Assembly (NCBI RefSeq): GCF_026738875.1
Contig: NZ_JAPQFJ010000002.1
Coordinates: 248,001 to 312,000, forward strand
Origin: Clostridium brassicae
GTDB taxonomy: Bacteria > Bacillota > Clostridia > Clostridiales > Clostridiaceae
DNA: 64,000 nucleotides
Reading direction: 5' to 3'
This document shows, piece by piece, positions 55,719 through 63,922 of this stretch (its first letter is position 1; each line of letters starts with the position of its first letter). Position numbers and translations under genes: made by a program. Under the pieces are notes generated by a model that searched no databases, was not told the DNA's origin, and saw only the letters and a program-made list of their open reading frames with translations.

Positions 55719-57060
55719 ATATCAAACATATGCTACGAATTTCATACTTGAGCATCCCATAGCAGCGGTGTTTTTAGAGATGGGTCTTGGCAAAAGCGTA
55801 ATCACTTTAACTGCTATATTTGATCTATGCCTTGATAGTTTTGAAATTGGAAAGGTTCTGGTCATTGCCCCACTAAGGGTAGCAAGGGATACTTGGCCAG
55901 CTGAGATAAACAAATGGGAGCATTTAAAAGGACTGGAGTATTCAGTGGCTATTGGAACAGAACAGGAGCGGTTAGCAGCTCTTAGGAAACCAGCAAGTGT
56001 CTATCTTATAAACAGAGAAAATGTTGACTGGTTAGTAAACAAAAGTGGCATTCCTTTTAATTATGACATGGTGGTAATTGATGAATTGTCATCCTTTAAG
56101 TCCTATGGAGCAAAAAGATTTAAGAGTTTACTAAAAGTCAGACCTAGGGCGAAACGTATCGTGGGTCTTACAGGTACTCCATCCAGTAACGGGTTAATGG
56201 ATTTGTGGGCAGAGTTTCGTATTCTCGACATGGGTAAAAGACTCGGCAGATACATAACTCACTACCGCAATTTCTTCTTTACTCCAGATAAACGTAATCA
56301 GCAGATTGTATTTTCATATAAACCGTTACCTGGGGCAGAAGATGCCATATATCGGCTAATTTCAGATATTACCATTTCAATGAAATCGGTTGATTTTCTA
56401 AAAATGCCAGAATGCGTGATAAATGAAGTGTCGGTGTATCTAAATGATAAAGAACAATCAGTATACGATCACTTTCGTGAAGAGATGGTTCTTGAGCTTG
56501 CCAATGAGGAGATTGATGCCATGAATGCAGCAGTCCTTTCTGGCAAACTCCTGCAAATGGCAAACGGTGCTGTCTATGATGATGATAAAAATACTCATAT
56601 TATCCATGACCGCAAGCTGGATGCTCTTGAAGATTTAATCGAAGGTGCAAACGGCAAACCTGTTCTTATTGCATATTGGTATAATCACGATTTAGAGCGT
56701 ATTAAAGCAAGATTTAATGTTAGAGAAATTAAAACATCCAAGGATATCATGGACTGGAACAACGGTAATATTTCTGTGGCGGTTATCCATCCTGCATCAG
56801 CAGGACACGGTCTCAATTTACAAAGTGGTGGTTCAACACTTATCTGGTTTGGTCTTACCTGGAGTCTGGAACTCTATCAGCAAACAAATGCAAGACTTTG
56901 GAGACAGGGACAAAATGAAACGGTGGTTATCCATCACATTGTTACTAAAGGCACGATTGATGAAGATGTGATGAGAGCCTTGAAACGAAAGGAAAAGACA
57001 CAGTCCGATCTTATTAACGCTGTCAAAGCAAATCTGGGGAAAGCGAGGGGTGTTGTATGA
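55699..57060 (+). CDS. SNF2/DEAD-like phage helicase
   Basis: A 453-residue superfamily 2 translocase. Motif I is LEMGLGKSVITL near residue 24, motif II VIDELSSFKS (DELS instead of DEAH), motif III GLTGTPSSNG, and motifs V-VI ASAGHGLNLQSGGS and QQTNARLWRQGQ. The pairing with VRR-NUC is found in many phages and suggests one nuclease-helicase machine. GGAGGGA is six bases before the ATG at 55699; the frame from 55660 starts inside the nuclease gene. Confidence 0.93.
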   Translation: MKYNPHKYQTYATNFILEHPIAAVFLEMGLGKSVITLTAIFDLCLDSFEIGKVLVIAPLRVARDTWPAEINKWEHLKGLEYSVAIGTEQERLAALRKPASVYLINRENVDWLVNKSGIPFNYDMVVIDELSSFKSYGAKRFKSLLKVRPRAKRIVGLTGTPSSNGLMDLWAEFRILDMGKRLGRYITHYRNFFFTPDKRNQQIVFSYKPLPGAEDAIYRLISDITISMKSVDFLKMPECVINEVSVYLNDKEQSVYDHFREEMVLELANEEIDAMNAAVLSGKLLQMANGAVYDDDKNTHIIHDRKLDALEDLIEGANGKPVLIAYWYNHDLERIKARFNVREIKTSKDIMDWNNGNISVAVIHPASAGHGLNLQSGGSTLIWFGLTWSLELYQQTNARLWRQGQNETVVIHHIVTKGTIDEDVMRALKRKEKTQSDLINAVKANLGKARGVV

Positions 57061-57278
57061 TGGATGCATTTGAAAAGCTGGCAAATGCCATTATTCTACA
57101 GGCGGTCAAAGATTATCGTTTTGCTCTGAAAAGACTAGCAAAATACCCTCGCAATGATTCTGCTAGATATACGAAACGTGAGATTGAGCGTTTCTTCCAT
57201 TCCGGGTATTTCACTACCCTGACATCTCTCGATCCTGAGATGCTAATTAAAAAGCTACATGAGGAGGTGGTGCGATGA
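57057..57278 (+). CDS. Small phage protein of unknown function
   Basis: A 73-residue helical, basic protein (FEKLANAIILQAVKDYRFAL, KRLAKYPRNDSARYTKREIE, RFFHSGYFTTLTSLDPEMLI). It has no recognised domain. It overlaps the helicase stop and the next start by four bases each, so it is a translated member of the operon. Relatives with this sequence pattern commonly occur directly before DUF1492 regulators. Confidence 0.75.
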   Translation: MMDAFEKLANAIILQAVKDYRFALKRLAKYPRNDSARYTKREIERFFHSGYFTTLTSLDPEMLIKKLHEEVVR

Positions 57279-57685
57279 CGGCAAAGGAATTCTTGAAACA
57301 AGCTTATCGCTTAAATGAGCTGATTAATTCCGATCTTGAGGAGTTGCAAAATCTAAGGGAACTCTCAAGAAGTGTTTCATCTCCTGTTCTTGAGGAAAAA
57401 GTCAGTAAAACAAAAAGTACTGATCCATCTTTTGAAAAATACGTGATTAGAATAGTAGATTTGGAGAAGCAGATACAACAAGAGGTGGAACGTTTAATAA
57501 AGCTTAAGTCAGATATTCGTGAAGCGATTAACCAGATGGAAAACGTGGATGAGAAGCTGCTTCTTCGCTACCGTTACATTAACTTTCTTAACTGGGAAGA
57601 AATCTGTGTCAACCTTAATGTTTCTATGAGAACTGTGCATAGACTTCACTCATCAGCCTTGCAGCATTTAAAGGTGCCTAAATAA
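57275..57685 (+). CDS. DUF1492 / ArpU-like late transcription regulator
   Basis: A 136-residue protein. The first 85 residues form a coiled coil (NELINSDLEELQNLRELSRS, LEKQIQQEVERLIKLKSDIR); the last 50 are a sigma region 4-like helix-turn-helix (EKLLLRYRYINFLNWEEICV, NLNVSMRTVHRLHSSALQHL). DUF1492 and ArpU proteins switch on phage late genes. The gene is followed at once by a phased TTGGCA array and a -10 box, which are the natural targets. Confidence 0.85.
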   Translation: MTAKEFLKQAYRLNELINSDLEELQNLRELSRSVSSPVLEEKVSKTKSTDPSFEKYVIRIVDLEKQIQQEVERLIKLKSDIREAINQMENVDEKLLLRYRYINFLNWEEICVNLNVSMRTVHRLHSSALQHLKVPK

Positions 57686-57688
57686 AAG

Positions 57689-57753
57689 TTGGCACACTTT
57701 GGCACAGGTTGGCATACGATGACACTGTTTGTCCGTAGTGAAAGTTATATAAT
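57689..57753 (+). promoter_or_regulatory. Candidate late promoter with 10-bp phased repeats
   Basis: TTGGCA at 57689, 57699 and 57709, then ATGACA at 57719: one copy per 10 bases, all on the same face of the helix. TATAAT lies at 57748-57753. No -35 box is present 17 bases upstream, as expected of an activator-dependent promoter. Confidence 0.6.
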
Positions 57754-57780
57754 GGTAGTATGGAATATTAGCAAACAGAA

Positions 57781-57816
57781 GCCTTCACGGGAGCATTTCT
57801 CCTGCGAGGGCTTTTT
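57781..57816 (+). terminator. Hairpin with T run before the HNH gene
   Basis: GCCTTCACGGGAG (57781-57793) pairs with CTCCTGCGAGGGC (57799-57811, two wobbles, one mismatch), followed by TTTTT. It may end early transcripts or attenuate late ones. Confidence 0.65.
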
Positions 57817-57839
57817 CTATGGGCAAAAGGAGGTGTAGT

Positions 57840-58199
57840 ATGCCAAGGAAACCTAAGCGACCATGCTCTTACCCTGGTTGTCCAGAGCTGACTGACAGAC
57901 GTTTTTGTGAAGAACATGCTAAAAAGGAAGCTGCACGGTATGAAAAGTATGACCGCGATCCAGCAACTCGTAAGCGATATGGTCGTGCATGGAAGAGAAT
58001 ACGTGACCGCTACATTGCAACTCATCCTCTTTGCGAGGAGTGTAAACGGCAAGGAAAGCTGACCCCAGCAACCGAGGTACATCACATTCTTCCTCTTGCA
58101 AGAGGTGGAACACATGATAGAAGCAATCTGATGTCCCTTTGTACTTCTTGCCACTCTGCCATCACTGCAAAAGATGGAGACCGTTGGGGAACCCGGTAG
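57840..58199 (+). CDS. HNH endonuclease next to the terminase
   Basis: A 119-residue nuclease. Zinc-binding pairs are CSYPGC with RFCEEH, and CEECKRQ with CTSCHSA; the HNH core is EVHHILPLARGGTHDRSNLM. In HK97-like phages an HNH protein encoded beside the terminase is needed for cutting at cos and packaging. AAAGGAGG is six bases before ATG 57840. Confidence 0.92.
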   Translation: MPRKPKRPCSYPGCPELTDRRFCEEHAKKEAARYEKYDRDPATRKRYGRAWKRIRDRYIATHPLCEECKRQGKLTPATEVHHILPLARGGTHDRSNLMSLCTSCHSAITAKDGDRWGTR

Positions 58200-58310
58200 G
58201 GGGAGTCAAATCTCCACAGCTTTTTAGATGTGCAACGGGCGTGGGGTAACGCGTGAAAATTCGCGGTTTCAAACAGGGTAATAGACCCATCAACGAAAAG
58301 AGGTGAGTGA
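58190..58310. other. Candidate cos (packaging) region
   Basis: The gap between the HNH and small terminase genes is G-rich at its start (CCGGTAGGGGGAG), then has GAGTCAAATCTC and CGCG...CGCG dyads. Its position is that of cos in related HK97-like phages. The exact nick sites cannot be read. Confidence 0.4.
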
Positions 58311-58862
58311 ATGGCCAAAGATGGAACAAATCGTGGCGGTGCCCGTATAGGCTCTGGTCAAAAAAAGAAACCACTTGCTGATAAAATTGCACAGGGAAAT
58401 CCAGGTAAGAGAAAGCTAGAAATCATTGACTTCCAAAATACCGCTGATTTAAAGGGGCAGGAAATGCCAAAGCCAAGGGCCATGCTCTCAGCGGTGCAAA
58501 AGGACGGGAAAACCCTAGTAGCCAGCGAGATTTATGAAATTACTTGGAAATGGCTTGAGGAGCGAGGCTGTGCCCATTTGGTGCTCCCACAGCTTCTAGA
58601 ACGATATGCCATGAGTGCGGCCAGATGGATACAGTGTGAGGAGGCGGTAACTGAGTTTGGTTTTCTTGCCAAGCATCCAACTACCGGCAATGCTATTCAA
58701 AGTCCTTATGTAGCTATGAGCCAGAACTTTATGAGCCAGACAAACAGACTATGGATGGAGATTTATCAAATCGTTAAAGAGAATTGTGCTACAGAGTATT
58801 CTGGTTTAAACCCACAGGACGATGTGATGGAGCGACTGCTATCTGCCCGCAGAGGAAAATAA
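58311..58862 (+). CDS. Terminase small subunit, P27 family
   Basis: A 183-residue protein of the P27 type: the basic, glycine-rich N-terminus (GGARIGSGQKKKPLADKI, GNPGKRKLE), ALLS-like AMLSAVQKDGKT, and the helical SEIYEITWKWLEERGCAHLV and SPYVAMSQNFMSQTNRLWME. It recognises phage DNA for packaging. GAGGTGAGTGA precedes the ATG. Usually the large terminase follows directly; here S-adenosylmethionine synthetase does. Confidence 0.9.
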   Translation: MAKDGTNRGGARIGSGQKKKPLADKIAQGNPGKRKLEIIDFQNTADLKGQEMPKPRAMLSAVQKDGKTLVASEIYEITWKWLEERGCAHLVLPQLLERYAMSAARWIQCEEAVTEFGFLAKHPTTGNAIQSPYVAMSQNFMSQTNRLWMEIYQIVKENCATEYSGLNPQDDVMERLLSARRGK

Positions 58863-58879
58863 AGATGAGGAGATATGTA

Positions 58880-60061
58880 ATGAGTAAAAGATATTTAACA
58901 GCTGAAAGTGTATGTGCTGGACATCCTGATAAACTATGCGACATCATAGCAGATAGCATTTTAGAAGCATGTTTACGTAAAGACAAAGCATCACGTGTCG
59001 CTTGTGAGGTAATGGCAACCAAAGGGAAAATTATCGTGGCGGGCGAAATCTCCTGCAGCGAGAAAATAGACATCCGATACATTGTTAGGAATGTCCTTAA
59101 AGAGATTGGATACAACCCTCTTAAATTCTTGATTTATGTATTTGTACACAAACAAAGTGTAGATATTGCAACTGGCGTGGATACTGCACTGGAAGTAAGA
59201 AATGGGATAAACGAACAGTATGGTTCGATAGGTGCTGGAGACCAAGGAACTGTGTATGGCTATGCTACAAAGGAAACAGGAGAAATGCTTCCCCTACCCC
59301 TTGTACTATCTCACAGGATTGTAAAGAGACTGGATGATTGCCGAAAAGGGAAACTGATAAAAGGTATCCACCCAGATGGTAAAGCGCAGGTGACGGTGGA
59401 ATATGAAGGAGACACTCCAGTGCGAATAAAGACTATTGTGATATCGGTACAGCATGATAAGAATAAAACACAGGAAGAACTAAAGGCAGATATCCTTAAC
59501 AATGTCCTATGGCAGTGCTTTGAGGACTTCCCATTTGATGATGAAACAGAAATTCTCATTAACCCCTCTGGTAGATTTGTCGAAGGTGGTCCCGCTGCCG
59601 ATACAGGCTTAACTGGTAGAAAAATTATGGTTGATACCTATGGAGGACTTGCATCCCATGGAGGTGGCGCACTTAGTGGTAAAGACCCCACCAAAGTTGA
59701 CCGAAGCGGTGCCTATATGGCTCGGTACATTGCAAAGCATATCGTCTGGTGTGGATATGCAAAGAGATGTGAAGTTAGTATATCCTATGCCATTGGTAAG
59801 GCAAATCCTGTAGCCTTTTATGTAAATACCCTTGGCACAGGTATTGTTTCTGACGAAATATTAACTCTTGCTGCACAGGAAGTTTTCAATTTAAGACCTG
59901 CAGCCATTATTGAAAATCTACGTCTTAGAAATGTGATTTACTCTGACACCGCGACTTATGGTCACTTTAATAGTTGTCTATTCCCGTGGGAGGATGTAAA
60001 TAAGTACAGTGAATTTAGAAAGGCGGTGGAAAAGTATGTTGATAGAGAAGATAAAAACTAA
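58880..60061 (+). CDS. metK: Phage-borne S-adenosylmethionine synthetase
   Basis: A 393-residue complete enzyme that makes SAM from methionine and ATP. Family motifs are intact: SVCAGHPDKLCDIIADSIL with the ATP-binding histidine, GAGDQGTVYGYA, IHPDGKAQVTVEY, GGPAADTGLTGRKIMVDTYG, and GGGALSGKDPTKVDRSGAY. The usual F of GGGAFSGKD is L. It overlaps the ParB-methylase gene by 26 bases, so it most likely feeds that enzyme. The start at 58880 follows AGGAG; the frame upstream lies in the terminase gene. Confidence 0.95.
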   Translation: MSKRYLTAESVCAGHPDKLCDIIADSILEACLRKDKASRVACEVMATKGKIIVAGEISCSEKIDIRYIVRNVLKEIGYNPLKFLIYVFVHKQSVDIATGVDTALEVRNGINEQYGSIGAGDQGTVYGYATKETGEMLPLPLVLSHRIVKRLDDCRKGKLIKGIHPDGKAQVTVEYEGDTPVRIKTIVISVQHDKNKTQEELKADILNNVLWQCFEDFPFDDETEILINPSGRFVEGGPAADTGLTGRKIMVDTYGGLASHGGGALSGKDPTKVDRSGAYMARYIAKHIVWCGYAKRCEVSISYAIGKANPVAFYVNTLGTGIVSDEILTLAAQEVFNLRPAAIIENLRLRNVIYSDTATYGHFNSCLFPWEDVNKYSEFRKAVEKYVDREDKN

Positions 60062-61277
60062 ACAACTCATCCCCGCTGAATATAACCCAAGGAAGGATTT
60101 AAAACCGGGTGATCCGGAATATGAGAAACTTAAACGCTCCCTTGAGGAGTTTGGATATGTAGAACCCGTAATATGGAATAAGACCACAGGCAGAGTCATC
60201 GGAGGCCATCAACGTTTGAAAATCCTGCTGAGTATGGGCATGGATGAGATAGAATGCGTAGTTGTTGAAATGGATGAGCAAAAGGAGAAGGCGCTGAACA
60301 TTGCACTAAATAAAATAAGTGGTGATTGGGATAAAGACAAATTAGCACTTCTCATCACGGACTTAAATGCTTCAGACTTTGATGTGTCTTTGACAGGTTT
60401 TGACCCGGGAGAGTTGGAGGATCTTTTCAAGGATTCCCTTAAGGATAATATAAAAGAAGATGATTTCGATGTAGACAGCGAGCTGAAAAAGCCCGCTGTT
60501 TCGCATTTAGGGGATATTTGGCTACTTGGGCAGCATCGATTAGTCTGCGGAGACAGTACAAAGAAAGACACCTTTAATGTCTTGATGGATGGGAAAACTG
60601 CTAATTTGGTAGTTACGGACCCTCCATATAATGTTAACTATGAAGGCACTGCTGGAAAAATCAAAAATGACAATATGGCTAACGAAACGTTCTACGATTT
60701 CCTGCTTGCAGCATTTCAGAACACCGAAGCAGTAATGGCGAAGGACGCTTCTATTTATGTATTCCATGCGGATACCGAAGGACTCAATTTTAGAAGAGCA
60801 TTCTCCGATGCAGGATTTTATCTTTCCGGTACTTGTATATGGAAAAAGCAGTCCCTTGTTCTCGGTCGCTCTCCTTATCAGTGGCAGCATGAACCTATTC
60901 TCTTTGGGTGGAAAAAGAAAGGCAAGCATAACTGGTATTCCGATAGAAAGCAGACCACCATCTGGGAATTTGAGAAACCGAAGAAAAACAGTGATCATCC
61001 TACGATGAAGCCAGTTGCACTTGTGGCCTACCCTATTTTGAATTCAAGCCTTTCTAATTGTATCGTGCTTGATCCTTTTGGTGGTTCAGGAAGCACACTG
61101 ATTGCCTGTGAGCAGACAGATAGAATCTGCTACAGCATTGAACTGGATGAAAAGTACTGTGATGTTATTGTGAAAAGGTATATTGAGCAAGTTGGAAACT
61201 CAGACAGTGTGTTTCTCCTAAGAGATGGTTCGAAAATAAGATATTGTGACCTGCCAGACGTTGCTACCGCCGATTAA
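60036..61277 (+). CDS. ParB-domain / DNA methyltransferase fusion
   Basis: A 413-residue protein. Residues 1-100 are a ParB N-terminal-like domain (IPAEYNPRKDL, GYVEPVIWNKTTGRVIGGHQ). Residues 150-400 are a beta-class DNA methylase: LVVTDPPYNVNYEG with catalytic DPPY near 190, then HPTMKPVALVAY and the SAM motif LDPFGGSGSTLIACEQTDR. DPPY favours N6-adenine. It may protect phage DNA against host restriction, for example the system at 39-45 kb. The ATG at 60036 follows GGCGGTGG. Confidence 0.92.
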   Translation: MLIEKIKTKQLIPAEYNPRKDLKPGDPEYEKLKRSLEEFGYVEPVIWNKTTGRVIGGHQRLKILLSMGMDEIECVVVEMDEQKEKALNIALNKISGDWDKDKLALLITDLNASDFDVSLTGFDPGELEDLFKDSLKDNIKEDDFDVDSELKKPAVSHLGDIWLLGQHRLVCGDSTKKDTFNVLMDGKTANLVVTDPPYNVNYEGTAGKIKNDNMANETFYDFLLAAFQNTEAVMAKDASIYVFHADTEGLNFRRAFSDAGFYLSGTCIWKKQSLVLGRSPYQWQHEPILFGWKKKGKHNWYSDRKQTTIWEFEKPKKNSDHPTMKPVALVAYPILNSSLSNCIVLDPFGGSGSTLIACEQTDRICYSIELDEKYCDVIVKRYIEQVGNSDSVFLLRDGSKIRYCDLPDVATAD

Positions 61278-61314
61278 TGGAACAGTATTTTCTACAGAAA
61301 GATGCTCTAAATGA

Positions 61315-61358
61315 CTTGATATTAACAGCCTTTAGAGTGATATATGTATGTACCGAAA
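61315..61358 (+). repeat. Promoter-like repeat, copy 1
   Basis: CTTGATATTAACAGCC, then TTTAGAGTGATATATGTA and CCGAAA, 20 bases before the 261-residue gene. TTGATA and GATATA are 17 bases apart. Copy 2 is at 62450. Confidence 0.7.
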
Positions 61359-61377
61359 ATAGAAAGGCGGTATAAAA

Positions 61378-62163
61378 ATGCAGATAAACTATAATGTCAC
61401 AGGAGCAAAAAGAAAAGAGTTAGTCAACGCAATCAGCCAAAAACTGAATGCTCCTGCAAGATATCTTGGAGCACCTACATTTGCATATGAGGTGGAAGAC
61501 TACAACATTGACAAAAACGGGGTAGTCAGAGGACCAGATAATTCTGAACTGGTTAATGATCTATTAGGCCTTTATGACTTCAATGCGGTTACAGTAGAAT
61601 TTGACACACCACTTCCAGAAGCGCCTGTTCCTGAAAATATTCAAGTTCCCAATGAAGCGGCTCTTGGGGGTATGGAAAGTCCAAATAGTGATTACGAAGA
61701 ACCTCCCGTATACAGCGAATCAAATGAAACCGAAGAAGCTATTAGTTTGATTATTCAAATGCCGAGGGAGGGTTTTAGCGAAACTGCACTTGGTAACCTA
61801 AAAGGATTGGTAGAAAGCAAAGAAACCCTTATAAAGAAAGCACTTGATACTGACTCTATTCCCATTATCATAAATGAGGAATTTATAACCTTCCCTTGGT
61901 TCCAGAGTGAGTGCTCCGCAGAGGAGGTGAAGGCTTATACCCACTTTGTAACAGCACTTTGTGAAATGGCAAAGAAGCAGACCCGCGTCAACTCGACCGA
62001 GAAATCAGTGGAGAATGAAAAGTACGCTTTCCGTTGTTTCCTTCTAAGACTTGGATTTATCGGGCCAGAATACAAAACAGAACGAAAAATTCTCCTCTCC
62101 AAACTGTCGGGTAGCTCTGCCTTCAAAAGCGGAAGTGCCAAGCATGAGGAGGTGAGTGAATAA
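61378..62163 (+). CDS. Cargo protein with C-terminal module shared with the amidoligase
   Basis: A 261-residue protein I cannot assign. Residues 1-85 form a compact domain (NYNVTGAKRKELVNAISQKL, NAPARYLGAPTFAYEVEDYN) seen in phage proteins often named virulence protein. An acidic proline-rich linker follows, then a helical part. The last 45 residues (VENEKYAFRCFLLRLGFIGP, LLSKLSGSSAFKSG) closely match the end of the amidoligase two genes downstream. AAAGGCGG is seven bases before the ATG. It is in the same unit as DUF4314. Confidence 0.75.
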   Translation: MQINYNVTGAKRKELVNAISQKLNAPARYLGAPTFAYEVEDYNIDKNGVVRGPDNSELVNDLLGLYDFNAVTVEFDTPLPEAPVPENIQVPNEAALGGMESPNSDYEEPPVYSESNETEEAISLIIQMPREGFSETALGNLKGLVESKETLIKKALDTDSIPIIINEEFITFPWFQSECSAEEVKAYTHFVTALCEMAKKQTRVNSTEKSVENEKYAFRCFLLRLGFIGPEYKTERKILLSKLSGSSAFKSGSAKHEEVSE

Positions 62164-62390
62164 TGAATATCATTCACCCAGAAATGCTAAAGCAACTTAG
62201 AAGTTATTACACTCCAGGAACTCGTGTCATGCTACTTAAGATGAATGACCCTTATACCAAGCTTCAGCCAGGAGATAAAGGTACGGTTACTAGTGTTGAT
62301 GATATGGGAACTATCCACGTCAGTTGGGATTCAGGCAGTTCCCTTGGAGTGGTTTTTGGAGAGGATTTATGCAAGAAAATCGAAGAATAA
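62163..62390 (+). CDS. DUF4314 protein
   Basis: A 75-residue protein with the DUF4314 pattern: YYTPGTRVMLLKMNDPYTKL, QPGDKGTVTSVDDMGTIHVS and WDSGSSLGVVFGEDLC. It is a small all-beta, SH3-like domain. Family members accompany amidoligase and DUF5049 genes in clostridial phages. The ATG shares a base with the previous stop, so translation is coupled. Function unknown. Confidence 0.88.
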   Translation: MNIIHPEMLKQLRSYYTPGTRVMLLKMNDPYTKLQPGDKGTVTSVDDMGTIHVSWDSGSSLGVVFGEDLCKKIEE

Positions 62391-62449
62391 AAATACACAT
62401 TTTAAGCCCAATATGGCAGTAAATATGTAGATTTGTATTGCAGAATTGT

Positions 62450-62493
62450 CTTGCTATATAAGCCTTTTAGAGTGATATATGTACATGCCGAAA
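62450..62493 (+). repeat. Promoter-like repeat, copy 2
   Basis: CTTGCTATATAAGCC, then TTTTAGAGTGATATATGTA and CCGAAA, 33 bases before the amidoligase start. TTGCTA and GATATA are again 17 bases apart. Confidence 0.7.
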
Positions 62494-62525
62494 GGACAAA
62501 CACACTTTAAAAGGAGCGAGACACG

Positions 62526-63425
62526 ATGTTAAGTGCAAAATTCGGGATTGAGATTGAATTTACAGGGATTACAAGGGAAAGGGCGGCTAGAGTCGCTGCA
62601 GAGTTTTTGCAAGGCATTTACAGTGAAGGCGGGACTTACTACGACACCAAGAAGGTAAAAACTTCAGATGGTCGAGTGTGGAAGTTTATGTACGATGGGA
62701 GCATCAACTGCCAAAGAAAAGAAGGTAGAAGAAAAGTAGCTGCAGGTAGAGATTATAGTGTTGAGTTGGTTAGTCCAATTCTAACCTACCGGGAGGACAT
62801 TGAAACTTTGCAAGAGCTAGTAAGAAAGCTTCGCAAAGCTGGAGCCTTTACAAATACATCTTGCGGAATTCACATTCATCTAGACGGTGCTGAACATACC
62901 CCACGAAGCATTCGAAACTTTGTAAATATCATTGCAAGCAAAAATGACTTATTTTATAAAGCACTTCAGATTGCACCGCAGAGAATGAATTACTGCAAAA
63001 AGATGGACAGCATTTTGGTTGAGAAGATAAACCGTAAAAAGCCTAGAACCATGAGACAAATTGAGGACATTTGGTACGAGGGCTACAGCGAGAGTAGAAA
63101 CACTCATTACCACAACAGCCGCTACCATTTCCTCAACCTTCACAGCTTTTTTACCGGAAACCATACAGTTGAACTTAGAGGGTTCAATAGCGAACTTCAT
63201 GCAGGAAAGATAAGAAGCTACATTGTTCTAGCACTTGCCATCAACCACCAAGCCTTAACACAAAAGTGTGCATCAGCAAAGAAACCGCAGGTGGAAAACG
63301 AGAAATTTGCCATGAGAACCTATCTAAACCGGATTGGTTTCATTGGGGATGAATTTGCAAACTGCAGAGAACATTTGACAGCAGCACTTTCGGGTTCAGC
63401 TGCATGGCGGTTTCGGGCGGCCTGA
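62526..63425 (+). CDS. Amidoligase (glutamine-synthetase-like COOH-NH2 ligase)
   Basis: A 299-residue predicted ATP-dependent ligase. Core motifs: KFGIEIEFTG (acidic metal-binding pair), DYSVELVSPIL, TSCGIHIHLDG and HTVELRGFNSELHAGKI. The fold is that of glutamine synthetase and gamma-glutamyl-cysteine ligase; it should form an amide bond between an amine and a carboxylate, substrate unknown. The last 40 residues repeat the end of the 261-residue protein. AAAAGGAGCG precedes the ATG. The next gene encodes a cyclotransferase that could reverse or trim gamma-glutamyl bonds. Confidence 0.87.
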   Translation: MLSAKFGIEIEFTGITRERAARVAAEFLQGIYSEGGTYYDTKKVKTSDGRVWKFMYDGSINCQRKEGRRKVAAGRDYSVELVSPILTYREDIETLQELVRKLRKAGAFTNTSCGIHIHLDGAEHTPRSIRNFVNIIASKNDLFYKALQIAPQRMNYCKKMDSILVEKINRKKPRTMRQIEDIWYEGYSESRNTHYHNSRYHFLNLHSFFTGNHTVELRGFNSELHAGKIRSYIVLALAINHQALTQKCASAKKPQVENEKFAMRTYLNRIGFIGDEFANCREHLTAALSGSAAWRFRAA

Positions 63426-63463
63426 GCTGCCCCTAACCCACAAAGCTAAGAAGGAGGATTACA

Positions 63464-63922
63464 ATGAAGAATAAATTATACCTTGCCTATGGCTCCAACC
63501 TTAATCTAAAGCAAATGGCCGACAGATGCCCCACAGCGAAGGTGGTAGGAGCAAGCCAAATCAATGACCACCGCCTATTATTTAGAGGGGCACACGCGGG
63601 CGCTGTGGCGACAATCGAGCCTTTTGAGGGTGGCAACGTACCAGTTTTAGTTTGGGAGATTACACCGACCGATGAAGCGGCACTTGACCGTTACGAGGGA
63701 TGGCCGTTCCTTTATCGAAAGGAAACAATAAAAGTAAAGTTGGGAGGCAAAACCGTCAAGGCGATGGTCTACATCATGAATGATGGTAGACCGCTTGGAC
63801 AGCCGAGTTGTTATTATTACAGTACAATTTTAGAAGGCTATAAGAGTGCGGGCTTCGATGTGGAAATCCTGCGCAAAGCGACAACCGATTCAATAGAATC
63901 GGAGGAGGTAGCCAATGAATGA
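63464..63922 (+). CDS. Gamma-glutamylcyclotransferase (AIG2-like)
   Basis: A 152-residue GGCT-fold enzyme: YLAYGSNLNLKQMADRCP with the substrate loop YGSNL, the interior HRLLFRGAHAGAVATIEP, and DEAALDRYEGWPFLYRKE with the glutamate of the active site. The family cleaves gamma-glutamyl-amine bonds with release of 5-oxoproline. Its place after the amidoligase suggests opposing or successive steps on one gamma-glutamyl product. AAGGAGGA precedes the ATG. Confidence 0.9.
   Translation: MKNKLYLAYGSNLNLKQMADRCPTAKVVGASQINDHRLLFRGAHAGAVATIEPFEGGNVPVLVWEITPTDEAALDRYEGWPFLYRKETIKVKLGGKTVKAMVYIMNDGRPLGQPSCYYYSTILEGYKSAGFDVEILRKATTDSIESEEVANE

Noticed and set aside
57689-57727. Very short CRISPR-like or microsatellite repeat
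   Set aside because: The 10-base period without spacers and the position before a -10 box fit activator sites better.
57768-58154. 128-codon minus-strand frame over the HNH gene
   Set aside because: The plus strand holds a complete HNH nuclease with all zinc and catalytic residues.
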